Positions 45,428-54,295 of a stretch of 64,000 bases of DNA are shown in pieces. Source of the DNA: Azospirillum sp. TSO22-1 (GTDB lineage: Bacteria; Pseudomonadota; Alphaproteobacteria; Azospirillales; Azospirillaceae); contig NZ_LGQZ01000107.1 in assembly GCF_003116015.1 (NCBI RefSeq), forward strand, positions 62,001 through 126,000. Reading direction: 5' to 3'. The notes beneath the pieces were generated by a model. It did no database searches and had not been told where the DNA came from. It saw nothing but the letters and a program-made list of their open reading frames with translations. The position numbers and the translations under genes are program-made. Each line of letters starts with the position of its first letter. The first letter of the stretch is position 1.

Positions 45428-47002
45428 ATGCCCACGCTGATCGCCCCGGCCGCGCTCAAGGCCCGCCTTTCGGAGCCGGGGGAACTGGCCCTGTTCGACG
45501 TCCGCGAGGCCGGGCAGTTCGGCGAGGGGCACCTGTTCCTCGCCGTGCCGCTGCCCTACAGCCGGCTCGAGCTGGACGTCGGGCGCCTCGCCCCGCGACG
45601 CGGCGTCCCGGTCGTGCTGTGCGCCGACGACACCGCACTGGCGCAAACGGCGGTGCGCCGGCTGGAGGGGCTGGGCTACACCGACATCGCCGTGCTCGAC
45701 GGCGGGACGGCGGGCTGGGCGGCGGCGGGCTTCACCCTGTTCAAGGGCGTCAACGTTCCCTCCAAGGCCTTCGGCGAGCTGGTCGAGCACGCCTGCGGCA
45801 CGCCGCGCGTCGGCGCACGGGAGCTGGCCCGCTGGCAGGCGGAGGGACGCGACCTCGTGGTGCTCGACGGCCGCCCGGTCGAGGAGTTCCGCAAGATGAG
45901 CATCCCCGGCGCCGTCTGCTGCCCGAACGGGGAGCTGGGCTACCGGCTGCGCGACCTCGTGCCGTCGCCGGAGACCATGGTGGTGATCAACTGCGCCGGG
46001 CGGACGCGCAGCATCATCGGCGCCCAGACGCTCATCAACCTGGGGATCCCCAACCCGGTGCTGGCGCTGGAGAACGGCACGCAGGGCTGGGTCCTCGCCG
46101 ACCTGGCGCTCGACCACGGCAGCGCCCGCCGCTACCCGGACAACGCCGCCCCGGCCGGGCTGGACGAAGCGCGCGCCGCCGCCGCGCAGCTGGCCGGGCG
46201 TTTCACCGTGCCGCGCATCGACGCCGCCACCCTGGCCGCGTGGCGGGCCGACCCGGCGCGCACCACCCTCCTCCTCGACGTGCGCACCGCCGCGGAGTTC
46301 GCCGCGTCGCATCTCGACGGGGCGCAGCACGCGCCGGGTGGCCAGCTCATTCAGGCGACCGACCAGTATGTCGGGGTGCTGGGCGCCCGGCTGGTGCTCT
46401 ATGATTCCGACGGGGTGCGGGCGCCGGTCGTCGCCAGCTGGCTGCGCCAGCTCGGCCGCGACGCGGCGGTGCTGGAGAGTGGCCTCGGGTCCGGCGCTCC
46501 GCTCGCCCCGGCCGTCGCGGCGCCACCGGAGGGCGGCACGGTCGATGCCGCGGCGGCGCATCGGCTGGCCGCCGACGGCGCCACCGTGGTGGACGTCGGC
46601 GCCAGCGCCCGGTTCCGGACGCGTCACATCCCCGGCGCCCGCTGGTCGATCCGTCCGCGTCTGGCGGAGGACGTCGCCGGGACCGCCGGGCCGTTCCTGG
46701 TGGTCGGCGACGACGACGGGGTCGCGCGCCTCGCCGCGCAGGAGCTGCGCGAGGCGACGGGCGGAGCGGCCCACGTCCTGGCCGGCGGGGTCGATGCCTG
46801 GGTGCGGGCCGGCCTGCCGCTCGCCGCCTCCCCCGCCGAGCCGCCCGACGCAGAGCGGATCGACCACCTCTTCTTCGTGCACGACCGCCACGACGGCAAC
46901 CGGGACGCGGCGCGCCGCTACCTCGCCTGGGAGACCGCCCTCGTCGGCCAGCTCGACGACGCCGAGCGCGCGCTCTTCACCCTTCCCCACCCCGCAGCGT
47001 GA
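45428..47002 (+). CDS. four-domain rhodanese (sulfurtransferase)
   Basis: The protein has 524 residues containing four rhodanese-like domains: about 1-105, 125-235, 255-345 and 375-480. Domain 1 has Cys65 in VVLCADDT. Domain 2 has the canonical-looking catalytic Cys189 in INCAGRTRS. Domain 3 (VLYDSDGV) and domain 4 (FLVVGDDDG) lack cysteine at the loop and are probably structural or regulatory. Rhodaneses move sulfane sulfur from persulfide or thiosulfate to acceptors. A short helical C-terminal tail (YLAWETALVGQLDDAERALF) follows. Position between a cysteine dioxygenase and a PLP lyase suggests detoxification or reuse of sulfur from cysteine. Confidence 0.88.
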   Translation: MPTLIAPAALKARLSEPGELALFDVREAGQFGEGHLFLAVPLPYSRLELDVGRLAPRRGVPVVLCADDTALAQTAVRRLEGLGYTDIAVLDGGTAGWAAAGFTLFKGVNVPSKAFGELVEHACGTPRVGARELARWQAEGRDLVVLDGRPVEEFRKMSIPGAVCCPNGELGYRLRDLVPSPETMVVINCAGRTRSIIGAQTLINLGIPNPVLALENGTQGWVLADLALDHGSARRYPDNAAPAGLDEARAAAAQLAGRFTVPRIDAATLAAWRADPARTTLLLDVRTAAEFAASHLDGAQHAPGGQLIQATDQYVGVLGARLVLYDSDGVRAPVVASWLRQLGRDAAVLESGLGSGAPLAPAVAAPPEGGTVDAAAAHRLAADGATVVDVGASARFRTRHIPGARWSIRPRLAEDVAGTAGPFLVVGDDDGVARLAAQELREATGGAAHVLAGGVDAWVRAGLPLAASPAEPPDAERIDHLFFVHDRHDGNRDAARRYLAWETALVGQLDDAERALFTLPHPAA

Positions 47003-47009
47003 GCCCGCC

Positions 47010-48185
47010 ATGACCCGAGAGACCCGCCGGTTTTCCGCGACCCGCCTCATCCACGCCGGGCGCGGCGCCGAGGCCGAGGGCGGGCGGCCGGTCAACCCGC
47101 CGGTGGTGCGGCTGAGCACCGTGCTGTTCGACTCCGTCGCCCAGATGCGCGACCTGCGGCGACGGCGCGACAGCGAGCGGCTGCTCACCTACGGCGCCCG
47201 CGGCAACCCCACCGCCTACGCACTGGAGGACCTCGTCACCGAACTGGAGGGCGGCTACCGCACGCGCCTCGTCCCCACCGGGCTGGCGGCCATTGCCCAG
47301 GTCTTCCTCGCCTACCTGCGTCCCGGCGACCACGTCATCATCGCGGATTCGGTCTACGAGCCGGTGCGCCAGCTCTGCCACGCCGTCCTCGACCGCTACG
47401 GCATCCTGTACGACTTCCTGGCCGGCGACGGCAGCGGGCTTGAGGAGTTGATCCGGCCGGAGACGCGGCTGCTCTACCTGGAATGCCCGGGCTCCTTCGC
47501 CTACGAGCTGTGCGACCTGCCGGCCCTCGCCGCCCGCGCCCGGGCGCGCGGCATCCTGGTGGCGGCCGACAACACCTGGGGAGCCGGCGGGCTCTACCGG
47601 CCGCTCGGCCTCGGCGCCGACATCTCCATCGTCGCCGCCACCAAGTACCTCAGCGGCCACTCCGACGTGGTGATGGGGGCGGTGACCACCACCGAAGCCG
47701 CCTGGCCGGCGCTGCACGCCTTCAGCGACGCCACCGGCTCGGCGGTCGGCCCTGACGACGCCTATCTGGTGCTGCGCGGCGCGCGCAGCCTCGCCGCCCG
47801 GCTGCCCATGCATCAGGCCGGCGCGCTGGCGGTGGCCGAATGGCTGTCGGGCCATCCCAGGGTCGCCGAGGTGCTGTGCCCGGCGCTGCCGCAGCATCCC
47901 GGCCACGCCCTGTGGAAACGCGACTTTCATGGCACCAACGGCCTGCTGTCCTTCCGCCTGCGCGATGCCGGTGATGCCGCGGCGGTGCGGGTGGTCGATG
48001 GCCTGCGGCTGTTCGGTCTCGGCGCCTCCTGGGGCGGCTTCGAGAGTTTGGTGACGTTGGCCGACCTCGGCCGGCTGCGCGCGGTGACCCGCTGGCCGGA
48101 ACCGCACATCCTCATCCGCCTGCACATCGGCCTGGAATCCCCGGCCGACCTCATCGCCGACCTGGATCAGGCGCTCAGCGCCTGA
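47010..48185 (+). CDS. metC: Cys/Met metabolism PLP enzyme (cystathionine beta-lyase-like)
   Basis: The protein has 391 residues. Fold-type-I PLP enzyme of the Cys/Met family: Tyr61 and Arg64 (TYGARGNPT), VPTGLAAIA, VAADNTWGAGG and the PLP lysine Lys212 in ATKYLSGHSDV. The end motif GLFGLGASWGGFESL is that of cystathionine beta-lyase (MetC). It could act as cystathionine beta-lyase or as a cystine/cysteine lyase giving pyruvate, ammonia and thiol or persulfide. The latter would fit the rhodanese 8 bp upstream. It closes the operon. Confidence 0.9.
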   Translation: MTRETRRFSATRLIHAGRGAEAEGGRPVNPPVVRLSTVLFDSVAQMRDLRRRRDSERLLTYGARGNPTAYALEDLVTELEGGYRTRLVPTGLAAIAQVFLAYLRPGDHVIIADSVYEPVRQLCHAVLDRYGILYDFLAGDGSGLEELIRPETRLLYLECPGSFAYELCDLPALAARARARGILVAADNTWGAGGLYRPLGLGADISIVAATKYLSGHSDVVMGAVTTTEAAWPALHAFSDATGSAVGPDDAYLVLRGARSLAARLPMHQAGALAVAEWLSGHPRVAEVLCPALPQHPGHALWKRDFHGTNGLLSFRLRDAGDAAAVRVVDGLRLFGLGASWGGFESLVTLADLGRLRAVTRWPEPHILIRLHIGLESPADLIADLDQALSA

Positions 48186-48242
48186 TTCCCGGACAAACCT
48201 TGATTCCATATTTTGCATTTTGTGCATGTTTAATAATATAAA

Positions 48243-48250
48243 AGTCTATT
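48243..48250 (+). promoter_or_regulatory. AGTCTATT, fragment of the 18-bp element
   Basis: Eight bases match the core of the element repeated at 27335 and 44701, within AAAAGTCTATTAAATG. It lies in an AT-rich spacer after the MetC-like gene where the downstream gene has been destroyed, so it may be a relic of a former promoter. Confidence 0.3.
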
Positions 48251-48323
48251 AAATGAATTGATAATAATGTGCCCCCAGACATAAAACTTCCGTTCGATAC
48301 GGACGCGCTGGTGGCCGGACAGC

Positions 48324-48440
48324 GGGGGCGGAGGGTTCCTCGGGCGCCGTCTGGTCCGGGCGCTGCTGGAGCGCGGCACGCTAACCGACGCGGCCGGGCG
48401 GGTGCGGGACATCTCCGCCCTGGTGGTGCTCGCCCGTTCC
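48324..48440 (+). pseudogene. fragment of an NAD-dependent epimerase/dehydratase (DenD-like)
   Basis: The frame here reads GGGGFLGRRLVRALLERG and then TLTDAAGRVRDISALVVLA, which is the nucleotide-binding start of a short-chain epimerase/dehydratase resembling D-erythronate dehydrogenase. It has no start codon in a sensible place and is cut off near 48450, where ISL3 transposase sequence begins. It is a short remnant from an insertion or recombination event. Confidence 0.5.
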
Positions 48441-48451
48441 GGCACGCAAAA

Positions 48452-49055
48452 GATCGTTACTGGCGCACGCTCGCCGACCTGCCTTGGCAGGGGCGCCCGA
48501 TCGTTCTGCGGGTTGAGGTTCGCCGCTTCCGCTGCCGGCACTGCGGACCGCGCATCTTTGCCGAGCGCCTGCCCGAGATTGCCCGCACGGAGCGGCGGAC
48601 GGGGCGGCTGGCGTTGGCTCAAGCCCAGATCGGCTTGATGCTGGGCGGTGAACCGGGTGTGCGGTTGGCGTCGAAGCTGGCCATGCCGGTGAGCGGCGAT
48701 ACCGTCCTGCGCCTCATCCGCAAACTGCCGCTACCACCGTGCCGGCCTCCGCGGGCAATCGGTGTCGACGACTGGGCATGGTGCCGCAGCCGGCGCTATG
48801 GAACCATCGTGTGCGACCTGGAGCGCGGCCGGGTGATCGACCTCCTGCCGGACCGCTCCGCCGCTCCTCTGCGGGCTTGGCTGAAGCGGCACCCGACCGT
48901 CACGCTGGTCAGCCGTGATCGCTCCGGCCCCTATGCCGAAGCGTCCGCACCGGCGCACCGGGCGCGTTCAGGGGGCGGATCAGCTCATCAAGCGGCAGAT
49001 GTTCGGCCGTGCCAAGTTCGATCTGCTCCGTCAGCGCGTCTTATGCACCGCTTGA
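48452..49055 (+). pseudogene. decayed ISL3 family transposase
   Basis: From about 48452 the frame reads RYWRTLADLPWQGRPIVLRV, RRFRCRHCGPRIFAERLPEI and VDDWAWCRSRRYGTIVCDLE, characteristic of ISL3 transposases. About 60 N-terminal residues are missing and replaced by the DenD-like fragment. After VTLVSRDRSGPYAEAS the catalytic middle is gone, and a frame change leads to the C-terminal piece DQLIKRQMFGRAKFDLLRQR, with stop at 49053-49055. So the gene has lost its start and an internal segment and is not functional. Confidence 0.75.
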
Positions 49056-49534
49056 CGACCGAAGCGCTCGCCATCACTGCGGCCCTCGACACCTCAGCAC
49101 CGAATGCGCGGATGAACCGCCTTTGGCCCCCAGGCAGGCAAAAGATCAAGGATTTGTGCGGGATGTAGGCGTACCAACGCTTTGGAGCGGTGGTGGCGTC
49201 CCATAGGTAATGAAACTGAGAACTGGGAGGCGGCGGTACCTCCACTCTCCAGCCGTTGATGTGGTATGCTGCAGGTTCAAATCCGGGCGCGCAACCACCG
49301 GGCATTGACGTTACCGCCGGTCACCGTCTGATTAGACCGCCCCGGAAGTACATCCAGTGTCTCTATCCCGGATAAGTCACCTCGGTAGGGAAGCGGTAGC
49401 CGGCGTACAGCGGATCGGGGTACGTCGTCATGCTGGCCCTATACCGTCACACCGGCGTCCCTGGCCAGCCCGAACTTGACGGTGCCCGTTCACCGCATTT
49501 TAATGAGGCGGCATGCGGTTAAGGAAATTGGCGA
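49056..49534. other. decayed mobile-element debris, 479 bp
   Basis: This stretch holds no intact gene. It contains a short IS6-like remnant on the minus strand (49363-49431) and further open pieces without recognisable motif. A GGTTCAAATCC sequence at 49274-49284 looks like a tRNA T-loop but does not fold with its surroundings. Confidence 0.5.
49363..49431 (-). pseudogene. short IS6-like transposase N-terminal remnant
   Basis: The minus strand encodes MTTYPDPLYAGYRFPTEVTY from ATG at 49431 to a stop at 49363. YAGYRFPTEV is very like the YAGYRFPPEII start of IS6 family transposases. Only 22 residues remain. This is a low-confidence reading. Confidence 0.35.
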
Positions 49535-50161
49535 ATGGCCCATCCAGAACAAGTTTTTTTTGTTAGAAGTATTAAGAACTTTCTAGAATCGCACTTCGTG
49601 GATGCGGAAGTTCTTGAAATAGGGAGTCTTGATATCAACGGAAGTGTGCGGGAGCACTTTGAGCGTTGCCGCTATATCGGGATCGACCTGGAGTTGGGGC
49701 CAGGCGTAGATGTGGCCTGTCCGGGAGAGGATTTCGGCGGCAAGGCTCATCAGTTCAACACGATTGTTTCGTGCGAGGCGATGGAGCACAATAGGAACTG
49801 GCGGGAAACGTGGCTGAACATGATCCGCATGCTCCGTAAGGACGGGCTTATGATCATGACGTGCGCGTCCCTTGGCCGTCGCCGTCACGGCACCGCAGAG
49901 GACGTTCCATCGGATTCCCCGTTTACCTCTCATGACGGAATGAACTATTATAGAAATTTGGATATTTCGGATTTCACAAAACTTGTAAATCACGATGATT
50001 GGTTTTCGGTGTGGGGTTTTTTCAGGGATCATGTGATCAGAGATGTCTATTTCTTTGGAATAGGAAAGGAAGCCGATGAAATGACGCAGAGAAACGCTGT
50101 CAATCTTAAGGTAGTGTTCGAACAATTCTACAATGCCCGGAATACCGAAGGTCGGTACTAG
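49535..50161 (+). CDS. class I SAM-dependent methyltransferase-like protein
   Basis: The protein has 208 residues. It shows motif I VLEIGSLDINGSV (about residues 25-37), the post-I acidic residue in YIGIDLELGPGVD, and FNTIVSCEAMEHNRNW, a typical arrangement of Methyltransf_11-like proteins. The acceptor is unknown. The G+C content is clearly lower than in the sulfur genes, with many AAA, TTT and ATT codons, so it is probably acquired. It precedes two glycosyltransferase genes, suggesting surface polysaccharide or glycan modification. Confidence 0.75.
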   Translation: MAHPEQVFFVRSIKNFLESHFVDAEVLEIGSLDINGSVREHFERCRYIGIDLELGPGVDVACPGEDFGGKAHQFNTIVSCEAMEHNRNWRETWLNMIRMLRKDGLMIMTCASLGRRRHGTAEDVPSDSPFTSHDGMNYYRNLDISDFTKLVNHDDWFSVWGFFRDHVIRDVYFFGIGKEADEMTQRNAVNLKVVFEQFYNARNTEGRY

Positions 50162-50515
50162 GAACAGTGACCGGACCTGCAAGCCGACGAAGATGCAGAC
50201 CCGTGCGTCGGACTGCCCGGCCACCGACACTTGTTCAGCCCACGTCGGCCGGTCGATTGCTCGGCTGTTGCCCTGACGACATGCCACACAGCAAGCGTGG
50301 TCTCCGCTTACGGCACCGGAAGCACTCGGGCAACGCGCTCGCGCCGAGGTCAACTCTCGTCAGTTCCCTTGGTGACGGACCGGTACCACAAGGGGCAAGA
50401 TAAACCTGAACGGACACGGAACCGGTCGACAGACTCGGGTTCAGCAGTTAAATCTTGCGCTTTGCCAGTGGCCTGCACCATGCCACCCAACTCTGACGAG
50501 TAAGGCCTGCCGTCC
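50162..50515. other. intergenic region, 354 bp
   Basis: No gene is supported between the methyltransferase and the large glycosyltransferase. Short open frames on both strands have no recognisable motifs. It may be promoter and remnant sequence. Confidence 0.4.
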
Positions 50516-53188
50516 ATGCAAGGTGGTTCCAGAAAGCAGAACAACAAGCTCGCGGCCGCACCCGACAGGGTCTTGCAATCCATCCGTCGCTGCAGCCTAC
50601 AAGAACTGATCAAGGTCATGGAAGGCCTCGATCCGGCCGGCCGCCTGGAACGCAGCATCGAGCTTTATGAGGCATGGCTGAAGCATAACGCCCAATCGCC
50701 TCTGGCCTTCGCCGCCTATTTCAATCTGGGCTGTGCCCTCAGCCAAGCCGGCAGGGACGAGGCGGCCCTGCAGGCTCATCTATCGGCCCTGAAGCGCAAC
50801 CCGGCTTTTCTGCAGGCCCATATCAGCGCCGGCGTCCTCCAGGAGAAGCTCGGTCGCCCTGCGGAAGCCATCCTCACCTGGGATAAGGTGGTAAGCGCCA
50901 GCGGCAAAGGGGACCCCGAGCTCGTTGTCATCGCCCTTAACAACCTAGGACGCCTGCTCGAGCGGCTAGGCCGCTACGAGGAAGCCCTGGCCCGCTTGAC
51001 CCTCAGCCTCAAGCTTCGCACACAACAGCCTGAGGTGCTCTACCACTGGGTCCGCCTGCGACAGCGCATCTGTGCTTGGCCGATATACGAGGACGTCGAG
51101 GGCATCTCCCTGGACATGATGCGCAAGGCCACCTCGGCCATATCCATGTTAAGCATCAGCGATGATCCACAGCTGCAGCTGGAGGCCAGCAGAAGATCCG
51201 TGGCATCCTTCGTGCGCTGCGGTCAGGATCGTTTGGCGCCGGACTCTGGCTACCGGCACGAGCGCCTGCGCATCGGCTATCTTTCCTCAAACTTCAATCT
51301 GCACGCAGTCTCCATCCTTACCGCGGAATTGTACGAACTGCACGACCGCAGGCGCTTCGAAATTTACGGCTTCAACTGGAGCACCGATGACGGCGGCCCG
51401 ATGTACGCGCGAGTCCGTCGGGCTATGGATCATTTTGTCGATATCCACGAGCTTTCCGACGAGGCGGCCGCGCGCGTCATCCGGGCGGCGGAAATCGATA
51501 TCCTTGTCGATCTACAAGGGCTGACCACCAACAGCCGATCGAATATCCTGGAGTTCAAACCGGCTCCTGTCCAGATTTCCTATCTCGGCCTGCCCGGCAC
51601 CACCGCTTTGCCCAGCCTGGATTACGTCCTGGCCGACCGCTATGTACTTCCCGAGGAGGAAGCCCGCTTCTTCACCGAAAAGCCACTCTACTTGCCAGAG
51701 TGCTTTCAGGTGAACGACCGGCAGCGCCAAGCTGGGGCGGCGCTGAAACGCAGCGACTATGGGTTGCCTGACGACGCTCTCGTATTCTGCGCCTTCAACA
51801 ATACCAACAAGCTCACGCCCGAACTCTTCGCCGTCTGGATGAGCATACTGCGCCAAGTGCCCGACAGCATCCTCTGGTTGCTAGCTACCAATCCGACGGC
51901 GCAAGCCAATTTGCTGCGCTATGCTCAAAGCGTCGGCGTGCTGCCTCAGCGCATTCTCTTCGCGCGGCCCGCACCTACGCCCGAATACTTGGCGCGCTTC
52001 ACCCTGGCGGACCTGCAACTCGACACTTTTCCCTTCAATGGTGGCACCTCCACCAGTGACGCACTTTGGATGGGGCTCCCAGTCCTTACCTGCTCCGGGC
52101 GCAGCTTCGCCTCCCGCATGGCAGGCAGCCTGCTGCGGGCGGTGGGCGCGCCGGAGTTGGTGACCGACTCCTTTGCCGCCTACGAGGCTTTGGCTCTGGC
52201 CCTGGCAGCCGACCGGCCACGACTGCAGGCGTTGCGCCAGCGAATCCAGCGCAACCGCCTCGCCCACCCGCCTTTCGATACGCCCCGGCAGGTACAAGCC
52301 CTGGAAAGCCTGTTCGAACAGGTGGCCGTGCGACCTGCGGCGACCGAGCCCGGCCAGACGGCGGTGCCGGTATCTGTGCCGTACGAGATTCGCCCGCGGT
52401 TGAGCGTTATCATTCCCACCCACCACCGGCCCCAACTTCTGGTGCGCGCGGTGGGTTCGGTCAAGATGCAGTCTCAGGGGCGGGTGCAGGTTATCGTCGT
52501 TGCCGACGACTGGGATGCGGGGACCTACGGTGCGGTTGCCGGCCTGCTCGACGGCCAGGACCTTTTTCTGCAAAGATGCGGCGCTCCCGGGCCGGCGGCC
52601 AGCCGCAACCTGGGCCTGGATCTCGCCTCGGCTGAGCACATCCTCTTTTTGGACGATGACGACAGCTTCCCACCGGGTTTCGTCAACACCTTGCTTTCGT
52701 CTCTCGACTGCGAGTCGGAGGCGGTCTTCTTCTGCAATCCACGCTTCGTCGAGGAAGAACGACGGCCGGACGGCATCGTCGTTTTGGGCGAGCAGGACGT
52801 GGATCTTGCCAACGTTTCACTGGCCGAAATCGAAGTCAAGAACCGTATTCCCAACAATTGTCTGGTGTTTCCGAGAAAGCTCCTGCTCGGCCGGCGCTTC
52901 GATGATTCGCTGGTGCTGTTCGAGGATTGGGAATTCCTCCTCAATGTCCTCGCCGATGCCGAGTTGAGGCACCTCCCCATACGCGGGCCGAATACCCACA
53001 AGACTGACCGCCAGCTGGGGGGGAGGCGCGGAGCGTCGAACGACCACATGCTCTTGGACTGTATCCTGAGTATCTACCGCAAATGGCCCGGTCGCTGCCC
53101 GCAGACGCCGGCTGCTCGCCGCGTCTTTCTGCAGAATGCCAATGCAGTGGAGGAGGGCGCTGACGATATGAATGCCACCCGCCTCTGA
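50516..53188 (+). CDS. fusion glycosyltransferase: TPR, GT41 (SPINDLY/OGT-like) and GT2 domain
   Basis: The protein has 890 residues. About residues 40-180 are TPR-like helices. About 235-600 form a SPINDLY/OGT (GT41) domain, with motifs DILVDLQGLTTNSRSNI, APVQISYLGLPGTTALPSLD, FCAFNNTNKLTPELFAVW and DTFPFNGGTSTSDALWMGLP. From about 626 a GT2 domain follows: RLSVIIPTHHRPQLLVRAV, then DxD-type FLDDDDSFPPGF near 711. GT41 proteins transfer GlcNAc or another sugar to protein side chains; GT2 domains make glycans. The fusion would transfer sugar and then extend it. Base composition is lower in G+C than the sulfur island. It begins a glycan gene pair with 53405. Confidence 0.88.
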   Translation: MQGGSRKQNNKLAAAPDRVLQSIRRCSLQELIKVMEGLDPAGRLERSIELYEAWLKHNAQSPLAFAAYFNLGCALSQAGRDEAALQAHLSALKRNPAFLQAHISAGVLQEKLGRPAEAILTWDKVVSASGKGDPELVVIALNNLGRLLERLGRYEEALARLTLSLKLRTQQPEVLYHWVRLRQRICAWPIYEDVEGISLDMMRKATSAISMLSISDDPQLQLEASRRSVASFVRCGQDRLAPDSGYRHERLRIGYLSSNFNLHAVSILTAELYELHDRRRFEIYGFNWSTDDGGPMYARVRRAMDHFVDIHELSDEAAARVIRAAEIDILVDLQGLTTNSRSNILEFKPAPVQISYLGLPGTTALPSLDYVLADRYVLPEEEARFFTEKPLYLPECFQVNDRQRQAGAALKRSDYGLPDDALVFCAFNNTNKLTPELFAVWMSILRQVPDSILWLLATNPTAQANLLRYAQSVGVLPQRILFARPAPTPEYLARFTLADLQLDTFPFNGGTSTSDALWMGLPVLTCSGRSFASRMAGSLLRAVGAPELVTDSFAAYEALALALAADRPRLQALRQRIQRNRLAHPPFDTPRQVQALESLFEQVAVRPAATEPGQTAVPVSVPYEIRPRLSVIIPTHHRPQLLVRAVGSVKMQSQGRVQVIVVADDWDAGTYGAVAGLLDGQDLFLQRCGAPGPAASRNLGLDLASAEHILFLDDDDSFPPGFVNTLLSSLDCESEAVFFCNPRFVEEERRPDGIVVLGEQDVDLANVSLAEIEVKNRIPNNCLVFPRKLLLGRRFDDSLVLFEDWEFLLNVLADAELRHLPIRGPNTHKTDRQLGGRRGASNDHMLLDCILSIYRKWPGRCPQTPAARRVFLQNANAVEEGADDMNATRL

Positions 53189-53404
53189 GCGGCGTCGGGA
53201 ATCATTAACCGCTTGACTATGGCGTGAGCAATCGCATGACGTTCACCGAGACAATCCGTTTCCAGCGCCTAGGCTTCTCTGCCGTGGACGCAATTAAAGA
53301 TCGGTCGCTGTATGCGCGAGGCGGTGCAGTCGGTGCATGGTCGTCGCCCTCCAGCAAGAGTTGGCGGAATTGGAGCTTCGCGATGCAGAGCACTCCCGGC
53401 TACC

Positions 53405-54295
53405 ATGACTAAGATTTCCGTCGCGCTCCCGGTCTACAACGCAAGCGCAAATTTGCGACCAACTCTCGACTCCTTGGTTGCGCAGAGCCATCGTGACTTC
53501 GATGTGGTCGTTCATGACGATGCTTCGCAAGACGATACACTGGAGATCCTTGAAGGCTATTCGAAGAGGATGAGCCTAAAAATCATCCACAGCTCCGTCA
53601 ATCTCGGCATTTCGGATTCTCGCAATAAGCTGCTTGATGCAATTGATGCGCCGATGGTTGCAATTCTCGACCATGACGACATCTGTCACCCGACCCGCCT
53701 GGAACGCCAAGCCGAGTTCCTTGAGGCGAATAGGGACATCGATATCTGCGGCAGCGCGATCATCTACTTCTCTGACGACGCCGAAATCCCGATCGCCAGT
53801 CGCGTACTACGCCATCCAGCTCATGACGCTGAAATCAAGACGCAGTTGCTTTACAACACCTCGATGGTGCACCCCAGCGCGATGGCTCGCCGCTCCTTCT
53901 TCGCCGATGTAGGCAGCTATGATGCTAAGTTCTCACCGGCCGAGGACTATGCCATGTGGTGCCGAGCCGCTCTTCTGGGCAAGCGGTTTGCCAATTTGGA
54001 AGAACCGCTACTCTATTATCGTGTCCACTCCAGGCAAACAAGCAATATCCAGGCGCAAAGGATGGTGCAGAACGACATAGAAGTGAAGAGATTGTACATT
54101 CGAGGTTTGCTGCATGGCGCGTTGGACGCCTCGCTGGCTGAGCTGTTGTGCCCTTATCTGCGGCACAGCAATCAAGCTATAGCAGCGGCATTGCCAAACA
54201 TCGTTCCAGTCATCTTGGCCCTTAATGACAAGGTACCTTGTCGGGCTACGTACGCAAAGTTGATTGGCGCCGCTATTACCAGGAACATCGTGTAA
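53405..54295 (+). CDS. GT2 family glycosyltransferase
   Basis: The protein has 296 residues. N-terminal ISVALPVYNASANLRPTLDSL and DFDVVVHDDASQDDTL are GT2 fold A; ILDHDDICHPTRL carries the DxD-type metal site, and SPAEDYAMWCRAALLGKR carries the catalytic ED motif. It probably makes a glycosidic bond in a surface glycan. Start ATG 53405 follows the TPR-GT41-GT2 gene by 216 bp. Its TAA stop at 54293-54295 abuts the IS630 element that begins at 54296, so the 3' end may have been trimmed. Confidence 0.88.
   Translation: MTKISVALPVYNASANLRPTLDSLVAQSHRDFDVVVHDDASQDDTLEILEGYSKRMSLKIIHSSVNLGISDSRNKLLDAIDAPMVAILDHDDICHPTRLERQAEFLEANRDIDICGSAIIYFSDDAEIPIASRVLRHPAHDAEIKTQLLYNTSMVHPSAMARRSFFADVGSYDAKFSPAEDYAMWCRAALLGKRFANLEEPLLYYRVHSRQTSNIQAQRMVQNDIEVKRLYIRGLLHGALDASLAELLCPYLRHSNQAIAAALPNIVPVILALNDKVPCRATYAKLIGAAITRNIV

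Noticed and set aside
49262-49300. tRNA 3' end suggested by GGTTCAAATCC followed by CGCGCAACCACC.
   Set aside because: The flanking bases do not make the T-stem or acceptor stem and no 5' half is present; I do not call a tRNA or att site.
53224-53412. Small 62-residue frame ahead of the GT2 gene.
   Set aside because: Weak start context and no recognisable motif; it overlaps the GT2 start in another frame.
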